A stretch of 44,129 nt of DNA from positions 1 through 44,129 of the forward strand of contig CAIUSP010000075.1 in the NCBI GenBank assembly GCA_903901855.1, given 5' to 3'. The notes beneath the pieces were generated by a model. It was not told the origin of the DNA. It ran no database searches and saw only the letters and a program-made list of their open reading frames with translations. This DNA comes from an uncultured bacterium (GTDB lineage Bacteria > Actinomycetota > Thermoleophilia > Solirubrobacterales > 70-9). The translations under genes were made by a program, and so were the position numbers. Shown one piece after another: positions 40,042-44,129 of this stretch. Position 1 is the stretch's first letter; every line of letters begins with the position of its first letter.

Positions 40042-40802
40042 GCGGAGGCCGCGGATGAGGCGATCGCGGCGAAGTCCTCGGGATCGAGGCTGGCACCACC
40101 AACCAGCCCGCCATCGACGTCTTCGAGCGAAACCAGCTCGGCCGCGTTCTCGGGCTTCATCGATCCTCCGTAGAGAATCCTGAGTGCATCCGCTCCCTCG
40201 TCGCTCCGGCCTGCGAGCAACGCCCGGATGAGCCCACAGGCCTCCTGCGCCTGTTCGGGGGTTGCCGTCTGACCGGTACCGATCGCCCAGATGGGCTCGT
40301 AGGCGATCACGATCTGTGCGAGATCTCCCCCGGAGACGTTGGCCAGATCGGCCCGCACCTGATTCGCCAGCACCTCATCTGTCTTGCCTCCGCTCCGCTC
40401 CGCCTCGGTCTCACCGACGCAGAGAATCGGGGTCAGCCCGGCCTCCAACGCGGCCGGGACCTTCTCTGACAGCGACTCGTCGGACTCTCCGAACAGCTCT
40501 CGCCGCTCGGAGTGGCCGAGCACGACCGCATGTACACCGAGGTCGGAGAGCATCGCCGCCGATACCTCGCCCGTGAAGGCTCCCGACTGCGCCTGGTGCA
40601 TGTTCTGGGCCGCGACCTGTATCCCCGACCCTTCACAGGTCGAGACCGCTGCCTCGAGGGATGTGAAGGGCGGACAGATCACGACCTCCACCTGATCGAG
40701 TGGCGGTTCGAGGCCGATGAACGCCTCCACGAACTCGCGGGTCTCGGCGCGGTTCTTGTGCATCTTCCAGTTGGCTGCCATCAGTGGCTTGCGCTCTGAC
40801 AT
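40038..40802 (-). CDS. tpiA: Triose-phosphate isomerase
   Basis: A 254-residue TIM barrel interconverting dihydroxyacetone phosphate and glyceraldehyde 3-phosphate. Active site: AANWKMHKN with Lys13, VLGHSERRE with His97, and AYEPIWAIGTG with catalytic Glu169; the phosphate loops ILYGGSMKPENA and DGGLVGGASL follow. Length is typical. ATG 40802 lies 4 bases after the pgk stop. Confidence 0.98.
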   Translation of the reverse strand: MSERKPLMAANWKMHKNRAETREFVEAFIGLEPPLDQVEVVICPPFTSLEAAVSTCEGSGIQVAAQNMHQAQSGAFTGEVSAAMLSDLGVHAVVLGHSERRELFGESDESLSEKVPAALEAGLTPILCVGETEAERSGGKTDEVLANQVRADLANVSGGDLAQIVIAYEPIWAIGTGQTATPEQAQEACGLIRALLAGRSDEGADALRILYGGSMKPENAAELVSLEDVDGGLVGGASLDPEDFAAIASSAASA

Positions 40803-40806
40803 CTCG

Positions 40807-42033
40807 TCAATCCTCCTCTACCGGAAGCAAAGCCGCAACCCCCGGGAGGGTTTCGTCCTCGAGCAGCTCGAGCGAGGCGCCGCCACCCGTAGACACCCAG
40901 TCGATCCTGTCCGCGAGCCCGAACTCATCGACCGCGGCAACCGAATCCCCTCCACCGACCAGGGTCCGGCCTGGGGCGCTGGCTACCGCCTCGGCAACGG
41001 CCTTGGTACCTGCAGCGAAAGGCTTCAGTTCGAATGCACCCATCGGCCCGTTCCAGAGTACGGTCCCCGCCCCGGCGATCCTCTCCGCATAGGAATCAGC
41101 GGTGTTCGGACCGATATCGAGGCCCATCCAGCCATCCGGCACCTCCGTACCCTCGAGGTAGCGGGTCTCGGTTTCAGCGGAGAAGTCACGACCAAGTTCG
41201 AGATCGACCGGGAGGAGCAGTTCACAGTCTGAGTCCGTCGCGTCCTCCATCGCACGGCTCGCCATCGCGATTCCATCCTCCTCCACCAGCGAGTCTCCGG
41301 TGCTCTCTCCCCGGGCCGCGTAGAACGGAAAGCACATGGCCCCACCGATCAGGATCTCATCGGCGGTGTCGAGGAATCGATCGATCACTCCGATCTTGTC
41401 GCTCACCTTCGACCCGCCGAGGATCACACAGAGCGGCCGGGTGGCGTGATCGCGGACCGAGACGATCTCGCTCACCTCCTTCTCGAGCAAGAGGCCGGCA
41501 TAGGCATCCAGCAGATGGGCCACGCCTTCGGTCGTCGCATGGGCGCGATGCGCGGCTCCGAATGCGTCGTTCACGTAGAGATCTGCCAGCGATGCGAGCT
41601 CCGCGGACAGCTCTGGATCGTTTGTCGTCTCTCCCGGCTCGAACCGGCTGTTCTCCAGCAACAGAACATCTCCAGGAGCAAGGGCCTCGGCCGCCGTGCG
41701 GACCTCGTCGCCTACCACGGCATCTGCCCTGCCGACCTCGACTCCGAGGAGATCAGCCAGGCGGTCCCCCACCGGTCGCATCGAAAGGTTTGGGTCTGGG
41801 GCACCGTCGGGTCTTCCGAGATGCGAGACCAGGACCACCGAGGCGCCGCGCTCACGAAGATGCTCGATCGTCGCCAGTGAGGCGCGTATCCGGGAGTCGT
41901 CAGCCACCCGTTGGCCCGGGCCGGCAGGGGTCAACGGAACATTCAGATCCGCTCGCAGCAGGACGCGTTTGCCCTCGACCGGAGCGTCACGGACCGAGCG
42001 GCGATCGAAGCTGAACTCACCGTCCTGCGGCAA
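40807..42033 (-). CDS. pgk: Phosphoglycerate kinase
   Basis: A 408-residue two-lobed kinase making ATP from 1,3-bisphosphoglycerate. Motifs: VLLRADLNVPL, SHLGRPDG, NDAFGAAHRAHATTEG, CVILGGSKVSDKIGVI, ILIGGAMCFPF, LWNGPMGAFE and GGGDSVAAVDEFG. The start reads as TTG at 42033, with an AGAGG 9 bases before it. Length is normal. 35 bases after gap and 4 before tpiA. Confidence 0.97.
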   Translation of the reverse strand: MPQDGEFSFDRRSVRDAPVEGKRVLLRADLNVPLTPAGPGQRVADDSRIRASLATIEHLRERGASVVLVSHLGRPDGAPDPNLSMRPVGDRLADLLGVEVGRADAVVGDEVRTAAEALAPGDVLLLENSRFEPGETTNDPELSAELASLADLYVNDAFGAAHRAHATTEGVAHLLDAYAGLLLEKEVSEIVSVRDHATRPLCVILGGSKVSDKIGVIDRFLDTADEILIGGAMCFPFYAARGESTGDSLVEEDGIAMASRAMEDATDSDCELLLPVDLELGRDFSAETETRYLEGTEVPDGWMGLDIGPNTADSYAERIAGAGTVLWNGPMGAFELKPFAAGTKAVAEAVASAPGRTLVGGGDSVAAVDEFGLADRIDWVSTGGGASLELLEDETLPGVAALLPVEED

Positions 42034-42068
42034 CTAGGATCGCCTCTCCCTGCGTCAGCCGAGCCGGA

Positions 42069-43127
<1,059 letters not shown>

Positions 43128-43201
43128 TCAGGCTCCGGCGACTTCTCACAAGGGAAACTTACGCAAAGACGCACCATCGGCGCCCGCCGCCTCCCACCCG
43201 G

Positions 43202-43561
43202 TCAGTTCGAAACCGAGACCTCCACCACGTAACCATCTGGATCTCGAAGTTGGCAGGCGTAGTTGCCCGATCCCATGCTTGGAGACGCTCCCGGCTCGGA
43301 CACCGACTCTCCTCCAGCAGATATCGCTGCTTCGTAAGCCGCGCGGACGGCGGGGATGCTGTTGCCCGGAAAGGAGATCATTCCCCAGCCGGGCCGGACG
43401 GCGTCGGACTCGACTACGTAGAAGGCCGGCTTCTGGAGGCCCCAGCAGGCGGAGGCGCTCCCTTCGGAATGCCGGCGCCAGCCGAGCGGAGCGAGCATCG
43501 CGTCGTAGAAACCCGCGCTGCGGTCGAGTTCCAGCACGTTGATTTGAACGTAGTTGAGCAT
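43202..43561 (-). CDS. VOC-superfamily (glyoxalase/dioxygenase-like) protein
   Basis: A 119-residue vicinal-oxygen-chelate protein. N-terminal strand MLNYVQINVLELDRSAGFYDAMLAPLGW is the standard VOC opening, and the C-terminal half has NYACQLRDPDGYVVEVSVSN with the typical DPDG-x-x-x-E metal Glu. No His-containing first metal strand is obvious, since the opening has Gln-Ile-Asn instead of x-H-x, so metal binding may be altered. Substrate unknown. It lies upstream of gap on the same strand, with a 125-base gap, so probably its own transcript. Confidence 0.85.
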   Translation of the reverse strand: MLNYVQINVLELDRSAGFYDAMLAPLGWRRHSEGSASACWGLQKPAFYVVESDAVRPGWGMISFPGNSIPAVRAAYEAAISAGGESVSEPGASPSMGSGNYACQLRDPDGYVVEVSVSN

Positions 43562-43658
43562 TCAGGTCGTGTTAGAGGCTGCGCTTGCCGCCTCAGTAAC
43601 TCCAAGCCACCCTAGCGCCCCAGCAGGTGGAACTTGGAGTAGCAAGTGCGGAGCGTGA

Positions 43659-44129
43659 CTAGCCCCGAGGTTCCCACTTGAAGAAGCGGATCGCCAGTAC
43701 GAGGGCAACGAGGCCCCATGCGAGGACCACCGCGAGGTCGAGCCACTCGACCCCCGATCCCGTCGGCCCGGGATCCCATGCACCGAGGAACGCCTGGAAG
43801 AAGTGTCTGATCGGAAAGAGGTCGGCGAAGCTCAAGACGCCCGATGGGATTTCACCCTCGGGGATGAAGATGCCGGATATGAAGTAGAGCGGCAGGATCA
43901 CCGCGTTGCTGATCGCGGGTGCAGACTCCTCCGAGGGAATCAGAGCCGCAAGCGCGAAACCGATACAGCTGAACGAAAACGCTCCGATCGCCAAGGTCAC
44001 CAACACAGCCGGGATGTTCGCCCAAGGGACTTCTACTCCCCACACGAGCCGCCCGAGCACCGTCACCAATACGACCATCATCACCGAGACCACGAGTGAG
44101 TTGCCCACGCGTCCCGCGATGAATACCCA
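43659..44129 (-). CDS. ABC-2-type transporter permease, C-terminal fragment
   Basis: The frame is open to the right edge (minus strand, opening with WVFIAGRVGNSLVVSVMM), so the 5' end is outside the window. About 156 residues remain with four to five hydrophobic helices, including SFSCIGFALAALIPSEESAPAISNAVILPLYFISGIFIP, the segment conserved in ABC-2 permeases of the DrrB/NodJ type, and the last helix DLAVVLAWGLVALVLAIRFFKWEPRG. The GTG at 44108 is internal rather than the true start. The ATPase partner would be expected further upstream (to the right). Substrate unknown. Confidence 0.88.
   Translation of the reverse strand, partial: WVFIAGRVGNSLVVSVMMVVLVTVLGRLVWGVEVPWANIPAVLVTLAIGAFSFSCIGFALAALIPSEESAPAISNAVILPLYFISGIFIPEGEIPSGVLSFADLFPIRHFFQAFLGAWDPGPTGSGVEWLDLAVVLAWGLVALVLAIRFFKWEPRG

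Overview
The window is GC-rich, gene-dense chromosomal DNA that reads as an actinobacterium. The best guess is the Thermoleophilia/Solirubrobacterales side. That guess is an inference from several things seen together: GTP-type PEP carboxykinase, Gram-positive LexA boxes of the form CGAAC-N4-GTTCG, a c-di-AMP riboswitch ahead of an RlpA-like gene, many GTG/TTG starts, system I cytochrome c maturation with a Cys-type CcmE, and a Chloroflexus-like malyl-CoA lyase. No phage, insertion sequence, CRISPR array or obvious island is visible. Nearly all of the sequence is accounted for by about 45 protein genes, two tRNAs, RNase P RNA and one riboswitch.

Layout. 1-4.5 kb: the end of an unknown gene, then an MMPL exporter and a GH15 glucoamylase/trehalase-like enzyme on the minus strand. 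4.5-8.5 kb: an acyl-CoA dehydrogenase, an SCP2-like protein and a MaoC hydratase face a malyl-CoA/beta-methylmalyl-CoA lyase and a thioesterase across a shared promoter region. Together they look like the lower half of an ethylmalonyl-CoA-type (C4/C5-CoA) route to glyoxylate plus propionyl-CoA. 8.5-18.4 kb: GTP-PEPCK (minus) diverges from a seven-gene plus-strand run. That run holds an atypical SucC/SucD-like CoA ligase, a tiny single-cluster ferredoxin-like protein, an AMP-forming acyl-CoA ligase, an MFS transporter, a DUF255/YyaL protein and a ZIP-like transporter.

18.4-23.7 kb: glutamine synthetase, a cysteine-less carboxymuconolactone-decarboxylase-like protein, a riboswitch-controlled RlpA-like protein, an SDR, RNase P RNA, and lexA coupled to a small zinc-ribbon gene, then tRNA-Leu(GAG). 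23.7-28.9 kb: secG and two facing arms of cytochrome c maturation genes (ccmE-ccmF-ccmI-like; ccmG-ccmH) with an SDR and tRNA-Gly(CCC) between them. 28.9-37.3 kb: a secreted beta-propeller protein, ArgRS with an altered HIGH motif, RlmH overlapping an M48 protease, and a phosphoesterase-lipoprotein-Ser/Thr kinase operon. 37.3-44.1 kb: a glycolytic operon gap-pgk-tpiA-gpmI that runs on into tgt, then a VOC protein and the end of an ABC-2 permease.

Themes: central carbon flux (malyl-CoA lyase, PEPCK, CoA ligases, triose glycolysis), envelope biology (RlpA, kinase, lipoprotein, MMPL) and redox maturation (Ccm, SecG). The points most worth a second look are the ArgRS lacking both HIGH histidines, the CoA-ligase/ferredoxin operon, the acyl-CoA/malyl-CoA locus, the cysteine-free AhpD-like protein, and the lexA/zinc-ribbon coupling. 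All functional calls come from reading translated sequence and motifs by eye; no database search was run.
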